DNA of 20,887 nt, from the NCBI GenBank assembly GCA_040902585.1, contig JBBDXA010000165.1, positions 1-20,887 of the forward strand, in the 5' to 3' direction. The position numbers were made by a program, and so were the translations under genes. The notes beneath the pieces were generated by a model that ran no database searches, was not told where the DNA came from, and saw only the letters and a program-made list of their open reading frames with translations. Of this stretch, positions 7,213-14,231 are shown one piece after another; the stretch's first letter is position 1; every line of letters starts with the position of its first letter. The stretch is from JBBDXA01 sp040902585 (GTDB taxonomy: Bacteria; Planctomycetota; Phycisphaerae; Phycisphaerales; Phycisphaeraceae).

Positions 7213-8412
7213 TCATTCAAACTGCGTCGCGCTCACGGAAAGAAGGGCCGGCGGCAGCTCTTGCGGCTCGGGCTCGGCGCCCTGGGCTTCGATGTGATTG
7301 GCCGTATCGATCGAGGAAACCAGGCCCAGAGCGAAGGCGGTGACGATCCAGCCCGTGCCGCCGGCCGAGAGCAGCGGCAGCGCGATGCCCTTGGTCGGCA
7401 CCAGGCCGGTGACCACCGCCATGTTGATCAGCGCCTGAAGCACGAGCGTGGCGATGATGCCCAGCACGACAAGCCTGCCGAACTTATCCGGACATTGCTT
7501 GAGAATGCTCAGCCCGGTCCACAGCATCGCCAGAAAGAGACCTACTACAAGCGACACGCCCACGAGACCGAGTTCGTTGGCGATGACGGCGAAGAGAAAG
7601 TCGGAAGAGTTGGTGGGCAGGTTGCCCATCTTCTGGATGCCGTTGCCCAGTCCCGCGCCCAGCAGGCCGCCCTCGCCGAAGGCGACGAACGACTGCACCA
7701 TCTGATAGCCCGCGCCCTGCATGTCATCCCACGGGCGGAGGAACGTGGTGAGCCGTTCGACGCGGTGCGGCTTCATGAGGACCGCGCCGATCGCCAGTGC
7801 GACGGCGGGCGGCACGAGCAGCGAAATCTGCCAGATGCGGGCGCCGCCTGCGATGAGCAGCATGATCGCCATGACGCCGATGAGCGCAGCCGTGCCCATG
7901 TCTTCCAGCACGACCAGGGCCGAGGCAACGGCGACGATTATGAGTGCCGGCAGCACCCCTTTGCCAAAGCGATGCATCACGTCATGTCTCTTGGCGCACC
8001 ACCAGGCGAGGACGAGCACGATGGCCCACTTGGTCAGCTCGCTGGGTTGAAAGTTGATGTCTCCCAGGCCGGGAATGCGTAGCCAGCGCCGCGCGCCGTT
8101 GTACTGCACGCCCACGCCTGGCACCATCGCCAGTGCGACCAGCGCCAGCGAGCCGGCCAGCAGCAGGACCACCGGGTTGAGCCACCAGCGCACCTTCATC
8201 GCCTCGCGCAGGTTCAGCCGCGACGCCAGCAGCATGACGACCATGGCGATGCCGGCGTAGGTCACGTGCCTGCTGGTGAGGATGGACATCAGCTCAAATC
8301 GCGACCCTCCCACGCGCATGTCGGCCGAATGAACAGCGATCACCGCAAGGGCAAGCGTGGCGATGACGAGCAAGTGAATGACCTGGCCGGCGCGTAGCAT
8401 CGAAAGATTCAT
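7213..8412 (-). CDS. ftsW: SEDS-family peptidoglycan polymerase, FtsW type
   Basis: A 399-residue protein with about ten membrane helices and the SEDS signatures: GARRWLRIPG (about residues 106-115), FQPSELTKWA (121-130), and NLPTNSSDFLFAVIANELG (264-282). Asp271 in the last motif is probably the conserved extracytoplasmic-loop Asp needed for glycosyl transfer. GLVPTKGIALPLLSAGGTGW (336-355) follows. SEDS proteins polymerise lipid II into glycan strands; FtsW does so at the division septum, RodA during elongation. The GARRW and C-terminal motifs favour FtsW, but no division-gene neighbours are present to confirm it. An ATG at 8400 is an alternative start; neither has a clear Shine-Dalgarno. 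A 150-nt spacer separates it from the propeller-like gene downstream. Confidence 0.88.
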   Translation of the reverse strand: MNLSMLRAGQVIHLLVIATLALAVIAVHSADMRVGGSRFELMSILTSRHVTYAGIAMVVMLLASRLNLREAMKVRWWLNPVVLLLAGSLALVALAMVPGVGVQYNGARRWLRIPGLGDINFQPSELTKWAIVLVLAWWCAKRHDVMHRFGKGVLPALIIVAVASALVVLEDMGTAALIGVMAIMLLIAGGARIWQISLLVPPAVALAIGAVLMKPHRVERLTTFLRPWDDMQGAGYQMVQSFVAFGEGGLLGAGLGNGIQKMGNLPTNSSDFLFAVIANELGLVGVSLVVGLFLAMLWTGLSILKQCPDKFGRLVVLGIIATLVLQALINMAVVTGLVPTKGIALPLLSAGGTGWIVTAFALGLVSSIDTANHIEAQGAEPEPQELPPALLSVSATQFE

Positions 8413-8481
8413 CGGCCGGTAAACGCGGAGAAGTGCAGAATCGCCGACACTAAGAACGTGTGTGAGTAAATCAGAACTGGA

Positions 8482-8504
8482 GCACCGTCCCGGAAGGGCG
8501 GTGC
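8482..8504. repeat. Small hairpin upstream of ftsW
   Basis: GCACCG at 8482-8487 pairs with CGGTGC at 8499-8504, extended by CCC/GGG around a GGAA loop with one bulged T. It has no T-run, so it is not an intrinsic terminator. It lies in the 244-nt spacer between the ftsW start and the barrel-protein stop, in which I see no gene. Confidence 0.45.
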
Positions 8505-8591
8505 CAGAGGCGTGCGGTGTTCGCTGGCATGCACAACCCTGCCGGGGTGGTCTCCAAACTTCTCACCCACGTCCCCAGGCGAAGATGTAAG

Positions 8592-8624
8592 AAAAGCTCA
8601 GGCCAATCGGCCTGAGCTTTTTTT
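8592..8624. terminator. Bidirectional intrinsic terminator
   Basis: GCTCAGGCC (8596-8604) and GGCCTGAGC (8609-8617) form a perfect 9-bp stem with an AATC loop. The stem is flanked by AAAA on the left and seven T on the right, so it can act on both strands. On the minus strand, the direction of the neighbouring genes, it lies about 33 nt after the stop of the barrel-like protein. It probably ends that transcript, and possibly that of the whole type III cluster. Confidence 0.85.
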
Positions 8625-8656
8625 GTGAAACGCGGGTTTGACCAGCTTTCGAGCGA

Positions 8657-9676
8657 TCAGAACTTGAAGTTCAGTCCGATGCCGAAGTAAAACGCCAACG
8701 TGTCCGCATCCCCGGGCTGCACGCCGCCGAGCGTTAAGCCGAGCACTTCGTTGGGGCGCCACTGAAGTCCGAAAGCGTAGGGCACGCGCGGGCCAAGCGA
8801 GCCGCTCTCGTTGGCGACCTCGGCGATGACCCAGAGCGAGTAAGGCAGTTCCAGTTCGCCGCCGATGAACCCGACGACACCGAAGTCTTCAGAGCCGGGC
8901 AGGCCGTCGTTCTTCCAAATAAAGCGAACGCCACCGTGAACGCGGAAGCCTTTGAAGATGCCATCCGGATCGATCTTGAAGTACTTGGAAGCAGCCACAA
9001 AGATTTCCTGTCGGGCGACCAGATCGCTGCTGGCATCGCCGTCGAGCCAGATGCCGCCGACGCTGACTTCGGGGATCCAGCCATCATCCTTCAGCAGACG
9101 GACGCGGGCAAAGGGGCCGATGACCCAGAGGAGTTCCTCATCGCCGTTGCCTTTGAAGGGACTGGGATCGAGCCAGGGGAGCACGGTGTAGACGCCGATC
9201 TCGATCCAGTCGGTGATGCCGTAGGCCGCCAACACGCCGTTGCCGATCACTTCCACGCCCAGCTTCGCGCCGCCTGCTCCCAGGACATCGGCCTGGTAGA
9301 GGATGCACCACTGGACGGTGAGCTGTCCCTGGTTGAGGGTGCCGGAGGTGGGGTTGATGAACATGCCGCTCATGCCCTGAAGCGAGATCAGGCCGCGACC
9401 GCCGGTGTAGCCTTCGGGGTTGTTGAAGAAGGCCATGAAGCCGGAAGACTCGGCGGCGGCGGGAGTGACGGGGGCAGCATCGCCGCCTGCCGGTGCAGCC
9501 GGGTCACCCTCGGCGGCAAAGGCGAGCCGCTCCGTGTCATCGGCGAAGAACACCGGAGCCGAGTCCTTCAGCGAACGAACCGGGTCCGATCCCTCCGCGC
9601 GAGCGAAGCCCGCGCACAGCAAAACAGTCAGGCAGGCTGCCGCCGCGGTCTGCTTCCACGAAAGTCGTGTGGTCAT
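8657..9676 (-). CDS. Secreted outer-membrane-barrel-like protein
   Basis: A 339-residue product with a clear signal peptide (residues 1-27, ending in FARA), a disordered Ala/Pro/Gly/Asp-rich linker (about 50-75), then alternating polar/hydrophobic strands with many aromatic residues. It ends in FYFGIGLNFKF; a terminal phenylalanine after a beta strand is typical of outer-membrane barrels. GRGLISLQGMSGMFINPTSG marks the start of the barrel. A specific function is not recognisable. An AGAAAGG about 7 nt before the ATG is a fair ribosome binding site. It follows sctU by 80 nt on the same strand and is closed by a strong terminator, so it may be the final gene of the type III operon, or an independent gene with a promoter in that spacer. 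Confidence 0.7.
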   Translation of the reverse strand: MTTRLSWKQTAAAACLTVLLCAGFARAEGSDPVRSLKDSAPVFFADDTERLAFAAEGDPAAPAGGDAAPVTPAAAESSGFMAFFNNPEGYTGGRGLISLQGMSGMFINPTSGTLNQGQLTVQWCILYQADVLGAGGAKLGVEVIGNGVLAAYGITDWIEIGVYTVLPWLDPSPFKGNGDEELLWVIGPFARVRLLKDDGWIPEVSVGGIWLDGDASSDLVARQEIFVAASKYFKIDPDGIFKGFRVHGGVRFIWKNDGLPGSEDFGVVGFIGGELELPYSLWVIAEVANESGSLGPRVPYAFGLQWRPNEVLGLTLGGVQPGDADTLAFYFGIGLNFKF

Positions 9677-9756
9677 GACAGAACCTTTCTATGGTTAAAT
9701 GAGGAAATCCCCTATGACGAGGATGTCAGTCTAACAGCAGCCTATTCCGCAAGCAA

Positions 9757-10878
9757 TCATTGTTTCACCTCGGCCGACTCGCCCTGGGCCCCTTCCTTCA
9801 GCCACGGCACCTCCCGCCCTTCGCTGGCCGCCACCATCTCCACCCACTTGAGCACCTCCGCCACCGCGTCGTACAGCTCCTCGGGAATCTGCGTGTCCAC
9901 GTTCAGCTCGTACAGGGCCCGCGCCAGGGAGACATCGCGCAGGACGGGAATGCCTTTCTCCTTGCCGATCTGCTTGATCTGCTGGGCGACGTGGCCTTCG
10001 CCCTTGGCGACCAGACGCGGGGCGCCTTCGTTTTCAGGATCGTAGCGCAGGGCACACGCGAGATGCTCAGGGTTGGTCACGATGACATCCGCCTTTTCAG
10101 TCTGCGCGACCATGACCTGCTGGGAAATCTCCCGGTGCATGCGTTCGCGCTGGGCCTTGTTGTGAGGATCGCCCTCCTGCTCTTTGTACTCGTCCTTCAC
10201 CTGCTGCTTGGTCATGCGGTGGTCCTTGGCGTGCTTCCACTTCTGGTACAGAAAGTCGAGCACCGCCACGGCCACGAAGAAAAGCAGGATCTGCCAGACG
10301 CAGCGCATGACAATGCGCAGCGTCTGCCCCGACGCCGTGACCAGGTCGAGCTTGCCCAGTTGCAGGAGCACTTCCAGTTCCGAGCGGATCACATTCCAGC
10401 ACAGCAGGCCGATGACCGTGATCTTGAGAATGCCCTTGAGCAGTTCGATGTACGTGTTCATGCTGAAGAACAGCCGCTTCATGCCCGCAAAGATGTTGAG
10501 CTTCTCCAGCTTGGGTTTCAACGGTTCAAACGTGAGCAGCGCGCCGACCTGAATGAAGGCGATGAACAGGCCCGCGGCCGCCATGATCACAATCACCGGC
10601 GTGATCGCCGCGAACCCCAGACCCGCCATCGTGCCCAGCGTGTCGATCATCATCAGCGGCGTCAGGTCTTCGCGCACCGCCGTCGCGATCGTGGTGCGGA
10701 AAATCGCCTGAAAGGCATCGGCGATCACGCCCGCCTGCGACACGAACATGCCGACACCCGCGATCAGCACCGCCGCAGCCGTCATCTCCGCCGAGCGCGC
10801 CACCTGCCCCTTCTCCCGCGCCTTGCGCAGTTGTTTGGGGGTTGCATCTTCCGTCTTGTCGCCGGAGGTGTCGGCCAT
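9757..10878 (-). CDS. sctU: SctU/FlhB-family export switch protein
   Basis: A 373-residue inner-membrane protein of the type III export apparatus. The N-terminus has the family signature DKTEDATPKQLRKAREKGQVARS (residues 7-29), followed by four membrane segments (about 33-55, 83-112, 145-165, 190-212). The linker HRMTKQQVKDEYKEQEGDPH lies at 220-239, and a cytoplasmic autoprotease domain follows. The cleavage motif reads NPEH (269-272) where the family norm is NPTH; Asn-Pro, the cleaved bond, and His are kept. SctU/FlhB controls substrate switching. The REISQQ segment and an ending of the EVLKWVE type resemble injectisome SctU more than FlhB. No Shine-Dalgarno precedes the ATG; an array-bearing spacer does. 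It is the last export gene of the cluster. Confidence 0.93.
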   Translation of the reverse strand: MADTSGDKTEDATPKQLRKAREKGQVARSAEMTAAAVLIAGVGMFVSQAGVIADAFQAIFRTTIATAVREDLTPLMMIDTLGTMAGLGFAAITPVIVIMAAAGLFIAFIQVGALLTFEPLKPKLEKLNIFAGMKRLFFSMNTYIELLKGILKITVIGLLCWNVIRSELEVLLQLGKLDLVTASGQTLRIVMRCVWQILLFFVAVAVLDFLYQKWKHAKDHRMTKQQVKDEYKEQEGDPHNKAQRERMHREISQQVMVAQTEKADVIVTNPEHLACALRYDPENEGAPRLVAKGEGHVAQQIKQIGKEKGIPVLRDVSLARALYELNVDTQIPEELYDAVAEVLKWVEMVAASEGREVPWLKEGAQGESAEVKQ

Positions 10879-10918
10879 AATGCTTTAGCGCGAAGGTTGG
10901 CGGAGGGCGCGGGTTGGC

Positions 10919-11085
10919 GAATGACGAATGCCTAATGAGAGAATGTCTAATGAATGACGAATGTCGAATGAGTAAATGCCAAATGGGGGACGGGTTGTCA
11001 GAGTCTCACTCGGCCATTGGGCATTGGGCATTGGTGCTTTGTCATTCATTAGACATTCTCTCATTAGACATTTGGCATTGGACAT
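10919..11085. repeat. AATG-type degenerate heptamer arrays, inverted arms
   Basis: The 207-nt spacer between sctT and sctU holds degenerate AATG-centred units (GAATGAC, GAATGTC, TAATGAG and similar) at 10919-10987, three CATTGGG-like heptamers around 11014-11034, and inverted copies at 11041-11085. The core arms 10933-10958 and 11041-11066 are an exact 26-bp inverted repeat with an 82-nt loop. Confidence 0.85.
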
Positions 11086-11892
11086 TCAGCCACTGATCCA
11101 CTGCCTGATCGCCCGCAGCACCGTCCTCATGTGCTCGCGGAACAGGTCCATCACCACGATGATGCTCATGAACACGATGAGCAGGCCGAGGAACGATTTA
11201 GCGGTCAGGCCCAGGAAATACACCTGCACCTGCGGGGCCACGCGGTTCAGGAGGCCCAATACCACGTCCAGCAGCAGGATCACCGCCAGCACCGGCGCGG
11301 CCAGCTTGACCGCGACGATGAGCATCTCGCCGAAGAGCACGAGAATCTGCGTGACAGCCGTCGCGCCCTGCAACCGCGCGGGCAGCAGCTGCGTCGGCGG
11401 CATGGTCGTCACGCTGTCCGCCAGGGCTTCGATCACCACCATGTGTCCGCCCAGGGCGAGGAACAGGACGATGCCGCACTGCATGAAGAACAGGCCGAGG
11501 ATCGACTCCTGCTGCTGCGAGATCGGATCGAAGACACTGGCGATGGTCGCCCCACGGGAAAGATCGACGATGGAGCCGAACGCGACGAAGGTCTGGTAGA
11601 GCAGATCGATCATCTTGGCCATGGTCAGCCCGATGAGCAGCTCCTTGCCGAAGTAGAGGAAGTAAGTGATGCCGCTGAGATTGGCAGCCCCGACGACGGC
11701 AGGCGAAAGCGCGGGCAGCAGCGCGAGCACCAGCAGCATCGACACGCCGATGCGCAGGCGTTTGGGAAGGAGGTTTCCGCCGAGCATGGGGGTGAGAATG
11801 ATGATGGGGAGAATGCGCGCCAGGAGCAGGCCGCCGGACTTGAACAGCGCGGCGAGTTGGGGGTCGTTCAGGATGGCGGTCCATTGATTCAT
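11086..11892 (-). CDS. sctT: SctT/FliR-family export gate protein
   Basis: A 268-residue hydrophobic protein matching SctT/FliR, the single-copy subunit that joins SctR and SctS in the export gate. Key segments are LPIIILTPMLGGNLLPKRLR (about residues 28-47), FGKELLIGL, then IVDLSRGATIASVFDP near the middle, and LNRVAPQVQVYFLGLTAKS in the C-terminal third. The RGA of the VDLSRGATIASVFDP segment is usual in injectisome SctT, whereas flagellar FliR usually has a QMG-type sequence there; this comparison is from memory. No Shine-Dalgarno precedes the ATG; an 8-bp tandem-repeat array fills the spacer. Its position between sctS and sctU is the conserved one. Confidence 0.93.
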   Translation of the reverse strand: MNQWTAILNDPQLAALFKSGGLLLARILPIIILTPMLGGNLLPKRLRIGVSMLLVLALLPALSPAVVGAANLSGITYFLYFGKELLIGLTMAKMIDLLYQTFVAFGSIVDLSRGATIASVFDPISQQQESILGLFFMQCGIVLFLALGGHMVVIEALADSVTTMPPTQLLPARLQGATAVTQILVLFGEMLIVAVKLAAPVLAVILLLDVVLGLLNRVAPQVQVYFLGLTAKSFLGLLIVFMSIIVVMDLFREHMRTVLRAIRQWISG

Positions 11893-11898
11893 GCTTCA

Positions 11899-11997
11899 AA
11901 GTGACGAAGTGAATGAGTGACAGAGTGACTGAGTGACTGAGTCAATACATGACTGACTTCCAAACTTCGTCACTCCGTCACTCCGTCACTCCGTCAC
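11899..11997. repeat. 8-bp tandem repeats, GAGTGACT / GTCACTCC, inverted arms
   Basis: The sctS-sctT spacer has GAGTGACA/GAGTGACT octamers at about 11915-11943. On the other side of a short loop are nearly complementary GTCACTCC octamers at 11969-11997. GTGACGAAG (11901-11909) is an exact reverse complement of 11965-11973. The array runs almost to the sctS stop codon. Confidence 0.85.
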
Positions 11998-11998
11998 C

Positions 11999-12268
11999 TC
12001 ATCCCCCCACCCGCACAATGCTCTCAAACAAAGTCGATGCGAACTGAATGAGCTGCCGCAGCATCCAGAACCCGCCGATGCCCAGCACCGCGAACACGGC
12101 GATGATCTTGGGCACCACGGTTAACGTCTGCTCCTGAATCTGCGTCGCCGCCTGAAACAGGCTCACGATCAGGCCGACGATCATCGCCGCCAGCACGGGC
12201 AGCGCGCTGAGCACTAGCGTGAGCAGCAGCGCTTCGCGGATGATTCGAAGGACGGTGTCGGTATCCAT
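11999..12268 (-). CDS. sctS: SctS/FliQ-family export gate protein
   Basis: An 89-residue protein with two hydrophobic hairpin segments (about residues 13-38 and 53-75) around the family motif SLFQAATQIQEQTL (36-49), followed by VPKIIAV. Length and motif are exactly those of SctS/FliQ, which forms four copies of the export gate together with SctR and SctT. The LVLSALPVLAA segment resembles injectisome SctS. The TQIQEQTL and PKI parts occur in flagellar FliQ as well, so this gene alone does not settle the type. An AGAGGG about 5-6 nt before the ATG is a modest ribosome binding site. It starts 20 nt after the unknown secreted gene. Confidence 0.93.
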   Translation of the reverse strand: MDTDTVLRIIREALLLTLVLSALPVLAAMIVGLIVSLFQAATQIQEQTLTVVPKIIAVFAVLGIGGFWMLRQLIQFASTLFESIVRVGG

Positions 12269-12288
12269 GGCAAGCCCTCTGGTGACTG

Positions 12289-12801
12289 TTACTGATCCTG
12301 CGGCGGCAGCGGCACCTTGGCGGCCTTAAGAATCTTGTCGAGCGGTGCCTGCGTGTCCTCTTTCTTGCCGCCGACGGCGTACGACTGCGATTCGCGACCG
12401 GCCTCATGCACATCCATCCGGCAACACGCGAAACAGATCACGAAATCCACCCGGCGATCGCCGAGCCTGGCGCGAACCACATGGCGCGGATCAAAGCAGA
12501 AGTAGCCGATATTGGGGTTGCCTTCACGGTAGGTGCGATGAATCGCTTCCACGGCCGACTTGCGGTCATCACCCTTGACCGCCGTACTGCCCAGGACGGG
12601 ATGCCCGTACAACTTCTCCTGCTTGCCCTTGCCATGTGGTTCAAGGGAGAACAATTCGAGATGGTCCGCCTTGGTGAGCACCTCCGCGTATTCGGCCGGC
12701 AGTTCGCCCTGCTTCTTGCTCTCCTTCGGATTCTCCTCCGCCGAAGCGGCAGCCACAAACAGCGCAAAACAGATCGTCAAATGGAGCATCAAGCGAATCA
12801 T
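12289..12801 (-). CDS. Small secreted protein of unknown function between sctR and sctS
   Basis: A 170-residue product with a signal peptide (about residues 1-21, ending AAASA) and a charged mature part. CFDPRHVVRARLGDRRVDFVICFACC (about 101-126) holds most of its cysteines. The FDPRH and VICF pattern recalls conserved hypothetical proteins I have seen in planctomycete and myxobacterial genomes, but I cannot name a domain. A GGAGG ends 5-6 nt before the ATG, so it is well expressed on paper. Spacing is 29 nt after sctR and 20 nt before sctS, which makes co-transcription with the export gate nearly certain. The sctR-sctS junction is otherwise one of the most conserved in type III systems, so an inserted periplasmic gene is odd. 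It could be an accessory or gate-assembly factor, or an unrelated insertion. Confidence 0.8.
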   Translation of the reverse strand: MIRLMLHLTICFALFVAAASAEENPKESKKQGELPAEYAEVLTKADHLELFSLEPHGKGKQEKLYGHPVLGSTAVKGDDRKSAVEAIHRTYREGNPNIGYFCFDPRHVVRARLGDRRVDFVICFACCRMDVHEAGRESQSYAVGGKKEDTQAPLDKILKAAKVPLPPQDQ

Positions 12802-12830
12802 CGGAACCTCCAGAGTTCTGCGTGATGGGC

Positions 12831-13664
12831 CTACGCATAGTTGAGAACAACACCCTGAATGATCAGCGTCCAGCCATCAATCAATACAAACAGCAACAGC
12901 TTGAACGGCATCGAGATCGTCACCGGGCTGAGCATGTGCATGCCCATCGCCAGCAGCACGTTGCTCACCACCAGGTCGATCACCAGGAACGGCACGAAGA
13001 TGAGGAAACCGATCTGAAACGCTTCGACCAGTTCGCTGAGCATGAAGGCCGGGGCGAGGACGATCAGGTCGCGCACGACCTGCTGCATGCTCGCGTCGTC
13101 GCCCAGCAGCTGCGCCAGCGGTTGATTGCCGGGGTTGGCCGCCTGCAAGCGGGCATCGAGCTGTTCGAAGAGCTGCACGTGTTCGCGATGGGCGTGCCGT
13201 TCGAGGAAGCCGCGGATCGAAGGCTCCACCGCGTCGAGCACTTCGCGCACGGCCACCATCGAGGTGCGCGCCTTTTCCGCGCTCGCCCTTTCCTCGGGCG
13301 TCATCGCCGCCAGTGCCGTCTCCCTCGCCTTCTCCTGCTGCTGGTAACGCTGGTAGGCGTCGATCACCACAGGGGACATGATGTGCAGTGTGAGGATCAG
13401 GGCGAGGCCGGTGATGACGGTGTTGGGCGGGATCTGCGGCGTGCCCATCGCCTGGCGCAGGATGCCGCCGATGATGACGAGCTTGGCGAACGAGGTGATG
13501 AGCGTGAACAGAAACGGCGCCAGCGCCATGAACGCGAGCATGGCGATCCACAAACCCATGGGTGTTTCGTTGGGCGCGGGAATGCCGGCGCCTCCCCCGG
13601 CTGCCGCGCCCGCGGCTTCCACCTGCGCCATCACCATCTGAATCGGCATGGTCCACGGCAACAT
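12831..13664 (-). CDS. sctR: SctR/FliP-family export gate protein
   Basis: A 277-residue export gate protein. After an Ala/Gly-rich N-terminus, membrane segments lie at about residues 36-66 (ending TSFAKLVIIGGILRQAMGT) and 80-103. A periplasmic domain covers about 104-198, and a C-terminal pair of helices about 203-273. The end region LVVSNVLLAMGMHMLSPVTI then SMPFKLLLFVLIDGWTLIIQ is much closer to injectisome SctR than to FliP, which normally has MMMxPP and a DGWxLLVxS ending. The periplasmic region is longer than usual by roughly 30-40 residues (EKARETALAAMTPEERASAE, a helical insert). AGGAG lies 8 nt upstream of the ATG inside the end of the FliO-like gene; stop and start are 3 nt apart. 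SctR forms the pentameric core of the gate. Confidence 0.93.
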   Translation of the reverse strand: MLPWTMPIQMVMAQVEAAGAAAGGGAGIPAPNETPMGLWIAMLAFMALAPFLFTLITSFAKLVIIGGILRQAMGTPQIPPNTVITGLALILTLHIMSPVVIDAYQRYQQQEKARETALAAMTPEERASAEKARTSMVAVREVLDAVEPSIRGFLERHAHREHVQLFEQLDARLQAANPGNQPLAQLLGDDASMQQVVRDLIVLAPAFMLSELVEAFQIGFLIFVPFLVIDLVVSNVLLAMGMHMLSPVTISMPFKLLLFVLIDGWTLIIQGVVLNYA

Positions 13665-13667
13665 GGG

Positions 13668-14231
13668 TCACGCTCCTGTCTTTGCCGGCGAGGCTGAACC
13701 GCCCGCGCCGCCTGAATCTTTCCGCAGCACATCCGCGAAGCTGCGCACCGCAGGATCACTCGAGCCGCCGACCTTGGCCGCACCCGCATCGCTCGACTCC
13801 TGCGATTCTTCCTGCAACTGCGCGACGAGTACGCCGCTGTCGAGCGCCCGATCCGCCAGCATCTGCACGCCCTGTTCGCTGGTGCCCACGAGGAATACCT
13901 GCTGGCCGACCTGCACGAGGTACAACCGTTTGCGCGGCTCCAGTTGCAGACTGTCGAGCACCTTGATCGCCCCGCTCTTGCCGGTCGTGAGCGACTTGCT
14001 GAACCAGCGCGGCAGAAACCGGGCCGCCAGGAACAGCGCGATCAGCATGGAGATGAGAATCACCACCATGCGGATGAGCGCTTCGCCGTAGGTGGGCAGA
14101 TCCTTGAGCGTATCGGCGACCTTGGGCGCGACGGCTTCATCCGCCAGCGCGGGTGAGATCGCAATCGCCGCGCATGCGGCAAGTGCGAAGGCGATGATCG
14201 CGCTGCGGGATGTGCGAACCTTATGCAACAT
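13668..14231 (-). CDS. fliO: FliO-like membrane protein
   Basis: A 187-residue protein with a signal-like N-terminus (to about residue 30, ending PALA), one membrane helix (about 50-73, MVVILISMLIALFLAARFLP) and a cytoplasmic domain. The domain begins IKVLDSLQLEPRKRLYLVQV and continues QQVFLVGTSEQGVQML (about 87-124). This is the FliO pattern; the tail is disordered and Ser/Ala-rich. FliO is the scaffold that helps the FliP ring assemble in flagella and is normally absent from injectisomes. The ATG at 14231 overlaps the sctQ stop (TGATG), with AGGAGG about 7 nt upstream; a GTG at 14234 is less likely. It is directly followed by sctR, the expected partner gene. Recognition rests on the LDSLQL...LVxVGxQVxLVG pattern. 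Confidence 0.78.
   Translation of the reverse strand: MLHKVRTSRSAIIAFALAACAAIAISPALADEAVAPKVADTLKDLPTYGEALIRMVVILISMLIALFLAARFLPRWFSKSLTTGKSGAIKVLDSLQLEPRKRLYLVQVGQQVFLVGTSEQGVQMLADRALDSGVLVAQLQEESQESSDAGAAKVGGSSDPAVRSFADVLRKDSGGAGGSASPAKTGA

Noticed and set aside
8936..10045. Plus-strand 369-codon open frame
   Set aside because: It runs antisense across the barrel-like gene and the end of sctU, with no plausible domain or ribosome binding site.
9760..10935. Plus-strand 391-codon open frame opposite sctU
   Set aside because: His/Arg/Gln-rich shadow translation of a well-recognised SctU gene.
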